Below, one piece after another: positions 44,230 through 54,493 of a stretch of 64,000 nucleotides of DNA (position 1 is the first letter of the stretch; each line of letters starts with the position of its first letter). A program made the translations under genes and the position numbers. The DNA is from Chromobacterium subtsugae. Lineage in GTDB: Bacteria > Pseudomonadota > Gammaproteobacteria > Burkholderiales > Chromobacteriaceae. The notes beneath the pieces are model-generated. The model ran no database searches. It had not been told where the DNA came from and worked only from the letters and a program-made list of their open reading frames with translations. The DNA lies in NCBI RefSeq assembly GCF_001676875.1, contig NZ_JYKA01000001.1, forward strand, positions 1-64,000. Reading direction: 5' to 3'.

Positions 44230-44729
44230 GCCTCCTCCTCCCGCCAGCCGCCCTTGGCCAGCAGCCAATTATCCAGCGCCACGCCGTTGCGCTGCAGGCG
44301 GTTGGCGCGCAGCAAAAGATATCCCGCCCGCTCGAACACCGGCCGCGCCGCATGGCTGGCCCAGGCGTGCAGCGCCGATACGCCCTCCCGCGCAGCACGC
44401 GCTTCCAGCTCGCCCAGCATCCGCCCCGCCAGCCCCTGCCGTCCGGCCCAGGGAGCGACGAACAGCATGTCGAACTCGCCGCCGCGCTTGAGCCAGGCGA
44501 AACCGGCCAGGCGGCCGTCGCCGGCCATCGCCTTGCAGCCCCAGGACGCTGCGAGCCTGGCGCGCCAGTGCGGGTCGATCTCCGCATCCCACGCCCGCTC
44601 CGGCGCCCAGGCCTGGCATTGCTCGGCGGTGTAGACGCCGCCAGCCAGCGCCTGCACGCTGGCCTGGAACAAGGCGTGGCAGGCGGGCAGATCCGCCGCA
44701 GACAAATCCTCCAGCCGCATCGCCGTCAT
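44226..44729 (-). CDS. GNAT-family N-acetyltransferase embedded between fliP and fliQ
   Basis: The 167-residue protein has a GNAT fold: [18 protein letters not shown] (strand 1, helix 1), [30 protein letters not shown] (strand 4 and the acetyl-CoA loop, in the R/QxxGxG/A position) and [18 protein letters not shown] (C-terminal strand/helix). It overlaps fliP (four bases) and fliQ (four bases), so it is translated with the flagellar operon. The acceptor is unknown; a flagellar or other protein is possible. Confidence 0.85.
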   Translation of the reverse strand: MTAMRLEDLSAADLPACHALFQASVQALAGGVYTAEQCQAWAPERAWDAEIDPHWRARLAASWGCKAMAGDGRLAGFAWLKRGGEFDMLFVAPWAGRQGLAGRMLGELEARAAREGVSALHAWASHAARPVFERAGYLLLRANRLQRNGVALDNWLLAKGGWREEEA

Positions 44730-45478
44730 CCGGTGTAGAAGCTCTGCACCAGCGAGCCCATCAGCAGCGTCCAGCCATCCACCAGCACGAACAGCATCAT
44801 CTTGAACGGCAGCGAAATGGTCACCGGCGACACCATCATCATGCCCATCGCCATCAGAATGCTGGCCACCACCAGGTCGATGATCATGAAGGGGATGAAC
44901 ACCATGAAGCCGATCTGGAACGCGGTTTTCAGTTCGCTGATGGCGAAGGCGGGAATCAGCGTCTTCATCGACACGTCTTCCTTGGTCTGCGGCTTGGCCG
45001 ACTGCGAAATCTCGATGAAGAAGGCCAGGTCTTTCTCGCGGGTCTGGCGCAGCATGAAGGCCTTCATCGGCTTGCTGGCCTCGTCCAGCGCCTGGGTGAT
45101 GTTGATCTTGTCGTCGGAAAACGGCACCCAGGCCTTGCTGTACACCTGATCGAACGTGGGCCCCATCACGAACAGGGTCAAAAACAGCGCCAAGCCGACT
45201 ATCACCTGGTTAGGCGGCGACTGGGTGGTGCCCAGCGCCTGCCTGAGCAGCGACAGCACGATCACGATGCGGGTAAACGCCGTCATCATCAGCAGCATGG
45301 CCGGGATGAAAGTCAGCGAGGTCATGAACAGCAGCATCTGCAGGCTGAGCGAATAGTTCTGCCCGCCGCCCGGTCCCGGAGTGCTGGTCATCAGCGGCAA
45401 GCCGCCCGCCGCGTCGGCAAGCAGGGGCAGCAGCAAGGCCCCGCCGGACAGCAGGGCGATCACGATATTCTTTTTCAT
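44726..45478 (-). CDS. fliP: Flagellar export gate protein FliP
   Basis: The 250-residue protein has a cleavable signal peptide ([23 protein letters not shown]), as in E. coli FliP, and four membrane segments. Family signatures include [28 protein letters not shown] and [20 protein letters not shown]. It overlaps fliO by four bases. Confidence 0.95.
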   Translation of the reverse strand: MKKNIVIALLSGGALLLPLLADAAGGLPLMTSTPGPGGGQNYSLSLQMLLFMTSLTFIPAMLLMMTAFTRIVIVLSLLRQALGTTQSPPNQVIVGLALFLTLFVMGPTFDQVYSKAWVPFSDDKINITQALDEASKPMKAFMLRQTREKDLAFFIEISQSAKPQTKEDVSMKTLIPAFAISELKTAFQIGFMVFIPFMIIDLVVASILMAMGMMMVSPVTISLPFKMMLFVLVDGWTLLMGSLVQSFYTG

Positions 45479-45948
45479 TGCTTGTCCTGCGGCCCCTTGG
45501 GCGGGCGGCTCTTGTCCAGCGCCGCCTTCAGCCAGCGGGCGAATGGTTCGGCGGGCTCAGGCGGGGCCTGGTCCGCGCCTTCCGGCCGCGGCATCTTGCT
45601 CAGCAGGTTCACCTGGCTGGCGGTCACGCCCAGCACCAACCATTCGCCTTCCAGTTCGACGATGACCACCCGCTCCTTCTGCCCCACCATGGCGCCGCCC
45701 ACCACGCGCAAGCGCCCGGCGGCACCCATCATGCCGCCGGACAGCCGGCGGAACAGCCAGGCGACGCCGACGATGGCGCCCAGCACCACCGCCAGGCCCA
45801 GTATCACCTGCACCAGGCTGGCCAGCGGCGACGGGGCCGCCGCCGCGGCCGGAGCCAGCTGCGGCGCGGCCAGCGCGGGGGCCGCCGCCATAAAGCAAAA
45901 TGCGCCCCGCAGCGCCAGGCGCACTTTCGATGTTTTTGCCATGTCCAT
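45475..45948 (-). CDS. fliO: Flagellar biosynthesis protein FliO
   Basis: The 157-residue protein has a signal-like N-terminal hydrophobic stretch and a membrane helix ([22 protein letters not shown]). A cytoplasmic region follows with [33 protein letters not shown], the FliO core that helps FliP assemble. The ATG at 45948 overlaps the fliN stop (TAATG); an ATG two codons later is possible. Confidence 0.88.
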   Translation of the reverse strand: MDMAKTSKVRLALRGAFCFMAAAPALAAPQLAPAAAAAPSPLASLVQVILGLAVVLGAIVGVAWLFRRLSGGMMGAAGRLRVVGGAMVGQKERVVIVELEGEWLVLGVTASQVNLLSKMPRPEGADQAPPEPAEPFARWLKAALDKSRPPKGPQDKQ

Positions 45949-46391
45949 TATTTCTGCAAACGGCGAATGCGCTCGGCCGGGGTGATGATGTCGGTCAGGC
46001 GGATGCCGAACTTGTCGTTGACCACCACCACCTCGCCCTGGGCGATCAGGCAGCCGTTGACCAGCACATCCATCGGCTCGCCGGCCATGCCGTCCAGTTC
46101 CACCACCGAGCCCTGCGCCAGCTGCAGCAGGTTGCGGATGGCGATCTTGGTCCGCCCCAACTCCACGGTCAGCTGCACCGGGATGTCCAGGATCATGTCC
46201 AGATTGGGCGGCCCGCCGGAGATGGCGCCCGCGCCTATCTCCTGAAACAGGTTCTGCGCCGGCACCGCCTCGTCGGCGGCGGGCGCGGCGCTTTCGGCCA
46301 CCTCCTGCTCGGCCATCGCGGCCGCCCAGTCGTCCATCGACACTTCTTCTTCGGCGCCGGCCGCGCCGGCTTGCTGTTCTTCTTCGCTCAT
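45948..46391 (-). CDS. fliN: Flagellar motor switch protein FliN
   Basis: The 147-residue protein has an acidic N-terminal extension (about 1-60) and a SpoA/SurfaceB domain: LDIPVQLTVELGRTKIAIRNLLQL, GSVVELD, VLVNGCLIAQGEVVVVNDKFGIRLTDI. It forms the C-ring with FliM and FliG. It overlaps fliM by four bases. Confidence 0.94.
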   Translation of the reverse strand: MSEEEQQAGAAGAEEEVSMDDWAAAMAEQEVAESAAPAADEAVPAQNLFQEIGAGAISGGPPNLDMILDIPVQLTVELGRTKIAIRNLLQLAQGSVVELDGMAGEPMDVLVNGCLIAQGEVVVVNDKFGIRLTDIITPAERIRRLQK

Positions 46392-47392
46392 TGCTCTTTA
46401 TCCCCCGGCGACTCCATGAACTCATTGGCGCCTGCCAGTATCTTTTCCACTTTCAACGCGTAACGGCCCTGCACCGTGCCATAGCTGGCCTCGAACACCG
46501 GAATCCCCGACACGTCGGCCTCCACCAGTTCGGGGATTTCTATCATCACCACATCGCCGTTCTTCAAATTCAGTATCTGCCCCAGCGTCACCTTGGTGTG
46601 CGCCAGGCTGGCCACCAGCTCCACTTCGGCCGCCTGCACCTGGTGGGTCATCAGGTTGACCCAGCGGTTGTCCACTTCGGTGCGGTCGGCCTGCATGGTG
46701 CTGGACAGCAGGTCGCGGATCGGCTCCACCATCGAATACGGCAGGCAGATGTGGAAATCGCCGCCGCCCGCGCCCAGCTCGATGTGGAAAGTCATCGCCA
46801 CCACCACTTCGGTCGGGGTGGCGATGTTGGCGAACTGGGTGTTCATCTCCGAGCGCAGGTAGACGAACTCGATCGGATACACCGGCTCCCAGGCCTTCTG
46901 GCATTCGGTGAACACCACCTCCAGCAGACGGTGGATGATGCGCTGCTCGGTGGGCGTGAAATCGCGCCCCTCCACCCGCACATGATAGCGGCCATCGCTG
47001 CCGAACAGATTATCCACGATCAGAAAAACCAGATCGGGATCGAAGATCAGCAGGCCGGTGCCGCGCAGCGGCTTGACATGCACCAGGTTGAGGTTGGTCG
47101 GAACCACCAGGTTGCGGATGAATTCGCTGTATTTCTGCACCCGCACCGGCCCCACCGAGATTTCGGCGTTGCGGCGCAGGAAGTTGAACAGGCCGATGCG
47201 CAGATTGCGCGCGAAACGCTCGTTGATGATTTCGAGGGTCGGCATCCGGCCGCGGACGATGCGTTCCTGCCGGCCGATATCATAACCGCGGACGCCCTGC
47301 GCATCCTGACTGCCATCATCATCTTCGTCCTCCCCGGAGACGCCCCGTAATAGCGCGTCTACCTCTTCCTGGGACAGGATATCGTCGCCCAT
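46388..47392 (-). CDS. fliM: Flagellar motor switch protein FliM
   Basis: The 334-residue protein begins MGDDILSQEEVDALLRGV, the CheY-P-binding N-terminal helix. A middle domain has GGxG-type loops (LRGTGLLIFDP), and a C-terminal SpoA domain follows. It links the chemotaxis signal to the C-ring. It lies five bases below fliL. Confidence 0.95.
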   Translation of the reverse strand: MGDDILSQEEVDALLRGVSGEDEDDDGSQDAQGVRGYDIGRQERIVRGRMPTLEIINERFARNLRIGLFNFLRRNAEISVGPVRVQKYSEFIRNLVVPTNLNLVHVKPLRGTGLLIFDPDLVFLIVDNLFGSDGRYHVRVEGRDFTPTEQRIIHRLLEVVFTECQKAWEPVYPIEFVYLRSEMNTQFANIATPTEVVVAMTFHIELGAGGGDFHICLPYSMVEPIRDLLSSTMQADRTEVDNRWVNLMTHQVQAAEVELVASLAHTKVTLGQILNLKNGDVVMIEIPELVEADVSGIPVFEASYGTVQGRYALKVEKILAGANEFMESPGDKEQ

Positions 47393-47397
47393 GGCGC

Positions 47398-47919
47398 TTA
47401 TTGCTTCTGAATGATGAAGGAAGTGAAGAGCACGCTGTCCACGACCGGCTCGTCGCCCGCGTCCATGGACTCGTTGATGATCTGCTTGACCTGGGCCTTC
47501 AGCTTGACCTTGCCTTCGGCGGTGCTGACCTCGGCCGCGCTCTTGGACGACAGCAGCAGGATGACGGCGCTGCGGATCTTGGGGCCATAGTCGGCGAATT
47601 TCTTCTTGGCTTCCTCGTCGCCAAGCTCGGCCTGCATGTCGACCTGCAGCAGGCTGCCGTCGTTGCCGGCCAGATTCACCACGAAGGTATCCATTTTCTC
47701 GAAAATGGGCGGGCCGTCATGCTTCTTCTTCGGTTTTTCCTTGACCTGCTCGGCCTGCGCTCCCGCCGGCGCCTTGCCCATATTGGTGAACATATAGGCA
47801 GCCAAGCCACCTACTGCGGCCAAAACCAGGATCAACAACACGATGACTATCAGCATCAGTTTGTTGCCGCCCCCGCCTGGTTTTTTTTCCGCTTTTTCCG
47901 CCTTTTTATCATCCGACAT
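47398..47919 (-). CDS. fliL: Flagellar basal-body-associated protein FliL
   Basis: The 173-residue protein has a charged cytoplasmic tail (MSDDKKAEKAEKKPGGGG) and one membrane helix (LMLIVIVLLILVLAAVGGLAAYMF). A periplasmic domain carries FVVNLAGNDGSLLQVDMQAEL, typical of FliL, which supports stator function. About 107 bp separate it from fliK; no sigma-54 site is evident there. Confidence 0.92.
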   Translation of the reverse strand: MSDDKKAEKAEKKPGGGGNKLMLIVIVLLILVLAAVGGLAAYMFTNMGKAPAGAQAEQVKEKPKKKHDGPPIFEKMDTFVVNLAGNDGSLLQVDMQAELGDEEAKKKFADYGPKIRSAVILLLSSKSAAEVSTAEGKVKLKAQVKQIINESMDAGDEPVVDSVLFTSFIIQKQ

Positions 47920-48026
47920 AAGTTATGACCTGTTCTTTATGGAGTGCCTAGTGAAATCTTAAACGATTTCCTCACCATATTTTCCAGTTTTCTCGGCCGG
48001 CTGAACAGGGTCAATCTCAAATCGGG

Positions 48027-48974
48027 TCAGGCAAAAATGCTGAGTATGCCGCGCGCGGCCTTGATCGCGCTCAAGGCATCCACGCCTTCCACCTCGCCAA
48101 CCACGGGTTCGGAGCGGCCTTTTTTCTGCTGGTAAGCCTGTTGCTGCTGGCCGGATTGCCCGCTGGACACCTGGGAATCGGTCAGCTGGATGCCGCTGGA
48201 CGACATCATCGAGCGCAGCTGGTGCATATTGTTTTCCAGCGCCTCGCGCGTCGCCGGCACCGCCGCGGTGAACAATACCTGCGCCTGGTCGTTGCCGTTC
48301 ATTTTCAGGGTGATTTCAATCGGCCCCATCTGCGGCGGATTCAGCTGGATTTGCGCCTTGTCGGCCTTCATGTTGACCATGCTCAGCATCTGCTCGCCCA
48401 GCGCCTTGCCCCAGGCCGGGTCGTTCAGCGTTTGCGGCAGGGTCAGCACCGGCATATTGGCATTGGTCTGCGCCTGGACGTTTTGCAACTGCTGTTGCGG
48501 CTGCAATTGCTGCAGCGGCAAGAATTGCGCCGCATCCGCGTCGGCGGCCGGCAATTTTTGCTGGTTGCCTTGCCAATTGAATGCCGGCTTCGCCTGCAGC
48601 AAGGCCGTCAAATCGGGCTTGCTGGCCGCTTGCTGCGCCAGCAGATCCTGATTGGCGGCCTTGCTATCCACCGGCTGCGGCTGCGCCTGCAGGCTGGCCT
48701 GCAGCGCGGCGAGCAGCGGCATCGCCGCGGCGGCCGGCACATCGCCGCCGTCCGACTCGTCCTTGGCCGCCGGCTTGTCGCTGGCGGGCTTGGCGTCGCC
48801 TTGGTCGCTGATGCCGGGCAGCGTCGAGCCCATCGCGCTCATCTGGATGCCCAGCAGGCTGGCGAACAGATCGCTGGCCGCGCCGTTGCCTGCCGCGCCG
48901 GGCGCCGCGCCGCCGGGAGCGGAAGTGGCCGCGGAGGCGGCATTGGTCACTGGCGTGTTTACCGTGATGGTCAT
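48027..48974 (-). CDS. fliK: Flagellar hook-length control protein FliK
   Basis: The 315-residue protein is rich in Ala, Gln and Pro in its first two thirds. It has a conserved C-terminal FliK domain with KADKAQIQLNPPQMGPIEITLKMNG and a Gln-rich tail. FliK measures the hook and switches export specificity. A strong sigma-54 promoter lies 36 bp above its ATG, so it can start a separate transcript. Confidence 0.88.
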   Translation of the reverse strand: MTITVNTPVTNAASAATSAPGGAAPGAAGNGAASDLFASLLGIQMSAMGSTLPGISDQGDAKPASDKPAAKDESDGGDVPAAAAMPLLAALQASLQAQPQPVDSKAANQDLLAQQAASKPDLTALLQAKPAFNWQGNQQKLPAADADAAQFLPLQQLQPQQQLQNVQAQTNANMPVLTLPQTLNDPAWGKALGEQMLSMVNMKADKAQIQLNPPQMGPIEITLKMNGNDQAQVLFTAAVPATREALENNMHQLRSMMSSSGIQLTDSQVSSGQSGQQQQAYQQKKGRSEPVVGEVEGVDALSAIKAARGILSIFA

Positions 48975-49009
48975 GATGGGGTCTCGGCTGAGTGTAACGA
49001 CGCTAGAAA

Positions 49010-49026
49010 AGCAAGTAGCGTGCCAA
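49010..49026 (-). promoter_or_regulatory. Sigma-54 promoter upstream of fliK
   Basis: Read on the minus strand: TTGGCACG-CTAC-TTGCT, matching the consensus TGGCACG-N4-TTGCW with correct GG/GC spacing. It lies partly over the fliJ-fliK junction and 36 bp before the fliK start. The FlrC-like activator encoded in this cluster is a likely partner. Confidence 0.82.
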
Positions 49027-49027
49027 C

Positions 49028-49477
49028 TCAGGCGTCTTCGCCGTGGGTCCGGTCCCAGAACTGCCGGGTGGCGAATTCATCGGTCTGCTTCTGCTGGCGC
49101 CGGGCCTCCTCCCGCGCCTCGCGCTCTTGCTCGCGTTGCAACAGCTTTTCGTAAGCCTTGAGCTTCTTGTACTCCATCTGCCAGGCCTGGCGCTCCATCA
49201 CGAAGCGCTGAGTGCAGCGGTCCAGATCCTGCTGCTGCTGGATCATCGCCTCATCCAGGCGGGAAAGGAAACGATGGAAATCCTGATACTGGACGATGGA
49301 CATGCCCTTGCCGCCGCCGCCCACCAGCCGATGGCGGTATTCCTCGCGAAAGGCGTCCAATTGCTCCAGCCGCGCCCGCGCTTCGCTCAGCCGGTTCTGC
49401 GCCAGGCTCATCCGCTCCGCCGCCGCCTGCTGGCGCTCTTCGGCCAGGTGGATCAGCAGCTGGTATTTGCCGGACAC
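49028..49477 (-). CDS. fliJ: Flagellar export chaperone FliJ
   Basis: The 149-residue protein is almost entirely coiled coil, with the FliJ pattern LLIHLAEERQQAAAERMSLAQNRL and a C-terminal KKLKAYEKLLQREQ. FliJ sits on the FliI hexamer and delivers substrates to FlhA. It lies 11 bp below fliI. Confidence 0.9.
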   Translation of the reverse strand: MSGKYQLLIHLAEERQQAAAERMSLAQNRLSEARARLEQLDAFREEYRHRLVGGGGKGMSIVQYQDFHRFLSRLDEAMIQQQQDLDRCTQRFVMERQAWQMEYKKLKAYEKLLQREQEREAREEARRQQKQTDEFATRQFWDRTHGEDA

Positions 49478-49488
49478 GCCGCCGCTCC

Positions 49489-50886
49489 TCAGGCCAGCAC
49501 GTTAGCCAACTGCGCGCAGCAGGACGCGTAGTCGTGCGATTCGTGCATGGGCTGGGTCAGGAAGCTGACCATGGGAAGCTGGCGGCGCATCGCGTCGTCC
49601 AGCACCGGATCTGAGCCGGCGACATACGCGCCGACGCTGATCAGGTCGCGATTGCGCTGGTAACGGGAATAAAGCTGCTTGAAATGGCGCGCCAGGTCCA
49701 TCTGCGACTGCGGCACCACGTCCACCATCACCCGGCTGATCGATTGTTCGATATCGATAGCCGGATAATGGCCGGACTCGGCCAGATCGCGCGACAGCAC
49801 GAAGTGGCCGTCCAGAATGGCCCGCGCCGAATCGGCGATCGGGTCCTGCTGGTCGTCGCCCTCCGACAGCACGGTGTAGAAGCCGGTGATGGAGCCGCCG
49901 CCCTCCTCGCCATTGCCGGCGCGCTCGATCAATTGCGGCAGGCGCGCGAACACCGAGGGCGGGTAACCCTTGGTCACCGGCGGCTCGCCGATGGCGAGCG
50001 CGATCTCGCGTTGCGCCATCGCATAGCGGGTGACCGAATCCATCAGCAACAGCACATCCTTGCCCTGGGCGCGGAAATATTCGGCCAGCGCGGTGGCGTA
50101 GGCGGCGCCGTGCAGACGCATCAAGGGCGGCATGTCGGCCGGCGCGGCCACCACCACCGAGCGCGCGCGGCCTTCCTCGCCCAGAATGTTTTCGATGAAG
50201 TCCTTCACCTCGCGGCCCCGCTCGCCTATCAACCCCACCACTACCACATCGGCCTTGGTGAAGCGCGCCATCATGCCCAGCAGCACCGACTTGCCGACGC
50301 CGGAGCCGGCGAACAGGCCCAGGCGCTGGCCGCGCCCCACCGTCAGCAGGCCGTTGATCGCGCGCACGCCCACATCCAGCACGTCGTGCACCGGCGTGCG
50401 CTCGAGCGGGTTGATCGGTTGGCTGTAAAGGGGAAACCAGGCATCGGGATGGACCGGCCCCAGGCCGTCCAGCGGACGGCCCAGCGAATCCAGCACCCGG
50501 CCGAGCAGGCTGGCGCCCACCGGCACTTGGCGGCCAACGGGTCCGTTCGCATGCGCGGGCGCGGCGTCGCGGCCATAGCTGGGCGGACGAAAAGCCGGCA
50601 CCGGCGTCACCGGCGTGCCCGGCTGCAGGCCGTGGACATTGGTGAGCGGCATCAGGAATACCTTGTCGCCGGAGAAGCCAACCACCTCGGCCTCCACCGC
50701 GCCATGGTCCGGCAGCGCCACCTGGCAGGCGCTGCCCACCGGCAGCTTGATGCCCACCGCCTCCATCACCATGCCGGTCACGCGCACCAGCCTGCCGCAG
50801 GGTTGCCACAGATCGGCGGCGGCGGCCGATTCGGCGCAGGCCGCCAGCCAGCCGCGCTGGCGCTCAAGCAGGCCGTTGCCCATCAT
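49489..50886 (-). CDS. fliI: Flagellar export ATPase FliI
   Basis: The 465-residue F1-beta-like ATPase has Walker A AGSGVGKS (193-200), [16 protein letters not shown], Walker [19 protein letters not shown] and the C-terminal [16 protein letters not shown]. It energises substrate unloading in flagellar export. The start overlaps fliH by about 20 bp; an ATG one codon later is equally possible. Confidence 0.95.
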   Translation of the reverse strand: MMGNGLLERQRGWLAACAESAAAADLWQPCGRLVRVTGMVMEAVGIKLPVGSACQVALPDHGAVEAEVVGFSGDKVFLMPLTNVHGLQPGTPVTPVPAFRPPSYGRDAAPAHANGPVGRQVPVGASLLGRVLDSLGRPLDGLGPVHPDAWFPLYSQPINPLERTPVHDVLDVGVRAINGLLTVGRGQRLGLFAGSGVGKSVLLGMMARFTKADVVVVGLIGERGREVKDFIENILGEEGRARSVVVAAPADMPPLMRLHGAAYATALAEYFRAQGKDVLLLMDSVTRYAMAQREIALAIGEPPVTKGYPPSVFARLPQLIERAGNGEEGGGSITGFYTVLSEGDDQQDPIADSARAILDGHFVLSRDLAESGHYPAIDIEQSISRVMVDVVPQSQMDLARHFKQLYSRYQRNRDLISVGAYVAGSDPVLDDAMRRQLPMVSFLTQPMHESHDYASCCAQLANVLA

Positions 50887-51727
50887 CCGCCTCCAGCCCC
50901 AGCGCGCGGCTCATCGCCGCCAGCCGCGTGGGCAGCGTCATGTCCAGCCTGGCCGAAGCGGTGTCGATGACGCAGCCGCCGCGGGCCATGGCCGGGTCTT
51001 CTATCCATTGCCAAACGGTTTCCGGCGTCTCCTGCCGCAGAAACTCCCTGGCGGCGGAAAGGTCGGCCGGATTGACCCGCAACCGGGCGTTGCCCAGCGT
51101 GGACGGTAGCTCCGCCAGCGCGGCCTGCAGCAAAGGGAGCAGCGCCTGATCATCCTGCCGCAGCTTCTGCTGCAGCAGCTTTTGCGCCAGCTGCCATGCC
51201 AGCTGCAGCACATCGTCCGCCAGCTCGCGCTCCACCCGCGCCAGCTCGTCGGCGAACGCTCCGCCCATCCGGCACAGCCCCTGCCAGGCATCTTCCATCC
51301 GCGGCAGCTGCTCGGCGCGCACATCGGCCATGCCCTGCTCGCGGCCGGCCTGCAGGCCCTGCTCGAAACCTTCGGCGCGGCCGGCATCCAGCCCGGCGTC
51401 ATGGCCGGCCTGCCAGGCTTCCTGATGAATGGCTTCCAGTTCGGCGGCGGTGGGATAGCCGATGCCGGACACCTCCTCCTCTTCGGGAGGAAGGTCGGCC
51501 TCCGGCGCTTCAGGCTGAGGCGCGGACACTTCGGAAGCCGGTTCCGCTTCCGCCTGCGCTATTTTTTCGGCCAGACTGGCGCCGGGACGGCGCATCTGGC
51601 TCATCGACACCAGTTGCGCCGGGGTCAATGCCCGGGTGAAGCCGTCGAGCGACTCGGGGCTCCAGCTGGTCCAGCCCTCCAGCTCCTCGCCGGGAATGAT
51701 GGGATTATTACTCGATGAGGCCTTCAT
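50864..51727 (-). CDS. fliH: Flagellar assembly protein FliH
   Basis: The 287-residue protein has an acidic N-terminal region and the glycine-spaced [26 protein letters not shown] repeat (GxxxG helix, broken here for length) near 105-130, a hallmark of FliH. A C-terminal FliI-binding domain follows. It restrains FliI before export. It overlaps the fliG 3' end by 20 bp. Confidence 0.9.
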   Translation of the reverse strand: MKASSSNNPIIPGEELEGWTSWSPESLDGFTRALTPAQLVSMSQMRRPGASLAEKIAQAEAEPASEVSAPQPEAPEADLPPEEEEVSGIGYPTAAELEAIHQEAWQAGHDAGLDAGRAEGFEQGLQAGREQGMADVRAEQLPRMEDAWQGLCRMGGAFADELARVERELADDVLQLAWQLAQKLLQQKLRQDDQALLPLLQAALAELPSTLGNARLRVNPADLSAAREFLRQETPETVWQWIEDPAMARGGCVIDTASARLDMTLPTRLAAMSRALGLEADDGQRPA

Positions 51728-52706
51728 CTCCGCCCTTGCTGCCTAGCACGATCTGGCCGTCGTCGGCGAGCTTGCGCACCACCTTGAGGATTTCCTTCTG
51801 CTCGGCTTCCACTTCGGACAGCTTGACCGGCCCTTTGGATTCCAGATCGTCGCGCAGCATTTCCGCCGCGCGCTGCGACATGTTGCGGAAGATTTTTTCC
51901 TTCAATTCGGTGCTGGTGCCCTTCAGCGCGATGACCAGCGAATCGGACTGCACTTCGCGCAGAATGGTCTGGATCGAACGGTCGTCGATATCGAGGATGT
52001 TCTCGAACACGAACATCTTGTCCTGGATCCGCTGCGCCAGCTCCGGGTCGTACTCGCGGATGAAGCTGAGCGCCGACGCCTCGACGTTGCCACCCATGAA
52101 GTTGAGGATTTCCGCGGTGAGGCCGACGCCGCCGGAAGCGCTCTTCTTGATGCGGTCGGAGCCCGACAGCAGCTGGGTCAGCACGTCGTTCAGTTCGCGC
52201 AGCGCCTGCGGCTGCACGCCTTCCAGCGTGGCGGTGCGGATCAGCACCTCGTTGCGCATCCGCTCGGGGAAGAAGGACAGGATGGAACTGGACAGGTCCG
52301 GCTCCAGGTGCACCAGGATGGTGGCGATGATCTGCGGGTGCTCGTGGCGGATCAGGTCGGCGGCGGAGGACGGATCCATCCACTTCAGGCTTTCGATGCC
52401 GCTGTGGTCGTTGCCCTGCATGATCTTGTCCAGCAGGTTGGCCGCCTTGTCCGGCCCCAGCGCCTCGATCAGCACATTGCGCAGGTATTCGTCGGACGCG
52501 CCGATGCTGGCCCGGGCATTGCACTCCTTGCGGAAGTCGGCCACCACGTCGTCGATCTGCTCGTAGCTGAGGTTGTTGATCGCCGCCATGGCCAGGGAAA
52601 TCTTCTGCACTTCCTTGGGGCCGAGGTATTTGAACACCTCGACCGCCTCGTTCTGGCCGAGGCTGAACAGCAGCACCGCGCTCTTGCGCACTCCGTTTTC
52701 ACTCAT
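51708..52706 (-). CDS. fliG: Flagellar motor switch protein FliG
   Basis: The 332-residue protein has three armadillo-like domains: an N-terminal FliF-binding domain (SAVLLFSLGQNEAVEVFKYL), a middle EHPQ motif (RHEHPQIIATIL) and a C-terminal charged torque helix (DDRSIQTILREV...RDDLESKGPVKLSEVE). It transmits torque from the stators. It overlaps fliF by eight bases. Confidence 0.96.
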   Translation of the reverse strand: MSENGVRKSAVLLFSLGQNEAVEVFKYLGPKEVQKISLAMAAINNLSYEQIDDVVADFRKECNARASIGASDEYLRNVLIEALGPDKAANLLDKIMQGNDHSGIESLKWMDPSSAADLIRHEHPQIIATILVHLEPDLSSSILSFFPERMRNEVLIRTATLEGVQPQALRELNDVLTQLLSGSDRIKKSASGGVGLTAEILNFMGGNVEASALSFIREYDPELAQRIQDKMFVFENILDIDDRSIQTILREVQSDSLVIALKGTSTELKEKIFRNMSQRAAEMLRDDLESKGPVKLSEVEAEQKEILKVVRKLADDGQIVLGSKGGDEGLIE

Positions 52707-54441
52707 CGGCGCTTATCCATTCCTTGATGATCTGGGCAGCCATGCGCGGGTCGGATTTCACCAGTTCGCGCACTGCTTCCAGATTACTACTGTACTGGCG
52801 CTTCTGCACCTCGCGCGGATCGTCGGACGAGCCGCCGGCGCCGCCCGCGGCCAACGCCGCGCCCATCTCGCCCTCTTCCGCCGCCACGCCCAGCAACCTG
52901 CCGCCCGCGGCCGCGCCCGCCGCGCCTTCGGCGCCGCCCGGATCGGGCGCGGCCGCCGGCTTGACCAGGTCGCGCATGATCGGGCGCACCACGCCGAACA
53001 GCAGATACAGCACAGCGATGGCCAGCAAGCCGTACTTGACCAGGCTGGTGCCGTTGTCGCTCACGTAGTCGACCACCCGGTCTTGCATGGTCACCGGCTG
53101 GGCATTATCGGCGAAGGCGGCGTTCACCACGTTCAGCGTGTCGCCGCGCGGCGCGTTGTACCCCATCGCCTCTTTGACCAGATTGTTGATCTGCTGCACT
53201 TCCTGCGCCGACAGCGGCGTCGGCTTCATCTCGCCGTTCTTGTCGGGCATGCGCCGGTAGTTGACCACTACCGCCGCCGACAGCCGCTTCACCACGCCGG
53301 TCGGCACTTTGGTGTGCTGAATGGTTTTGTCCACCTCGTAATTGGTGGTGATGTCGCGCTGCAGCGTGCCGTTCTGGCTGATGGTTTGCCCGGACAGATT
53401 GGCGGTGCCTGGCGCGGCGCCCGGCGGCAGCGTGATCGGCGCCGACGCCGCTGACGGCGGCTGATTGGACAGCGCGCCCGGCACGCCGGTGGGCTGGGCC
53501 GCGCCGTTGGCCAGCTTCTCGCTGATCTGCTGGCTGCGGGTGGCCGACGGATTCGGGCTGGAGTTGGGGCGATAGGTTTCGGAGGTCTGCTCGGTCTCAG
53601 AGAAGTCGACATTGGCCGTCACCTGGGCTCGGGCGTTGCCGTGGCCGAAGATGGGCTCCAGGATGTCCTCGATCCGCTTGACGTAGCCGTCTTCGATCTG
53701 GCGCACGAAGCCCAACTGGCGCTGGTCCAGCCCGGAGTTCTCGTCCGGCCCAAGCTGCTTGGACAGCAGATTGCCGTCCTGGTCGACGATGGTGACGTTC
53801 TTCACCGGCAGATTCGGCACAGAGCTCGACACCAGGTGCAGGATGCCTGCCACCTGGCCGCCGTCCAGCATCCGGCCCGGATACAGCTGCAGCATCACCG
53901 AGGCGGTGGGCGCCTGCTGGTCGCGCACAAACACGCTTTGCTTCGGGGTGGCGATGTGCACGCGGGCGCTCTGCACCGAAGATACCGATTCTATGGTGCG
54001 CGCGAGCTCGCCCTCGATGGAGCGCTGGTAATTGACCTGCTCGGCGAACTGGCTGATGCCGAATTTTTGATTATCCATCAGCTCGAAGCCGATGCCGCTG
54101 GCCTTGGGCAGGCCCTGGGCCGCCAGCTTCAGGCGCACGTCGTACACCTTGTCGGACGGCACCGAGATCACGCCGCCGTCGGTGAGCTGATAGGGGATGT
54201 TCATCTGCTGTAGCGCAGCCGTCACCTGGCCGCCGTCGCGGTCGGCCAGATTGGAGAACAACACTTTATAGGAAGGGGTGCGATTGAGCGCCACGGCGCC
54301 GACGACCACGGCGAAGATGGCCGCGATCGCGGTCAGAAACAGGATTTTTTTGTTGTTCGGGAGGGTCTTGAAGCGATCGCCCGCTTCATTCAATCGAGCC
54401 CGCCAAACAGGCGTTGCGTTTTCTTCTGCCAGATCAGCCAT
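52699..54441 (-). CDS. fliF: Flagellar MS-ring protein FliF
   Basis: The 580-residue protein has an N-terminal membrane helix (KILFLTAIAAIFAVVVGAVAL), ring-building motifs RBM1-3 including YKVLFSNLADRDGG and ARVHIATPKQSVFVRDQ, and a second membrane helix near 450-475. The C-terminal tail binds FliG. The 52-bp gap to fliE holds an RBS region only. Confidence 0.95.
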   Translation of the reverse strand: MADLAEENATPVWRARLNEAGDRFKTLPNNKKILFLTAIAAIFAVVVGAVALNRTPSYKVLFSNLADRDGGQVTAALQQMNIPYQLTDGGVISVPSDKVYDVRLKLAAQGLPKASGIGFELMDNQKFGISQFAEQVNYQRSIEGELARTIESVSSVQSARVHIATPKQSVFVRDQQAPTASVMLQLYPGRMLDGGQVAGILHLVSSSVPNLPVKNVTIVDQDGNLLSKQLGPDENSGLDQRQLGFVRQIEDGYVKRIEDILEPIFGHGNARAQVTANVDFSETEQTSETYRPNSSPNPSATRSQQISEKLANGAAQPTGVPGALSNQPPSAASAPITLPPGAAPGTANLSGQTISQNGTLQRDITTNYEVDKTIQHTKVPTGVVKRLSAAVVVNYRRMPDKNGEMKPTPLSAQEVQQINNLVKEAMGYNAPRGDTLNVVNAAFADNAQPVTMQDRVVDYVSDNGTSLVKYGLLAIAVLYLLFGVVRPIMRDLVKPAAAPDPGGAEGAAGAAAGGRLLGVAAEEGEMGAALAAGGAGGSSDDPREVQKRQYSSNLEAVRELVKSDPRMAAQIIKEWISADE

Positions 54442-54493
54442 ACGGTGGTTTTTGGTTTAGGTCCACCGCTGCCCGTCTGTGAATCCGACAGCG

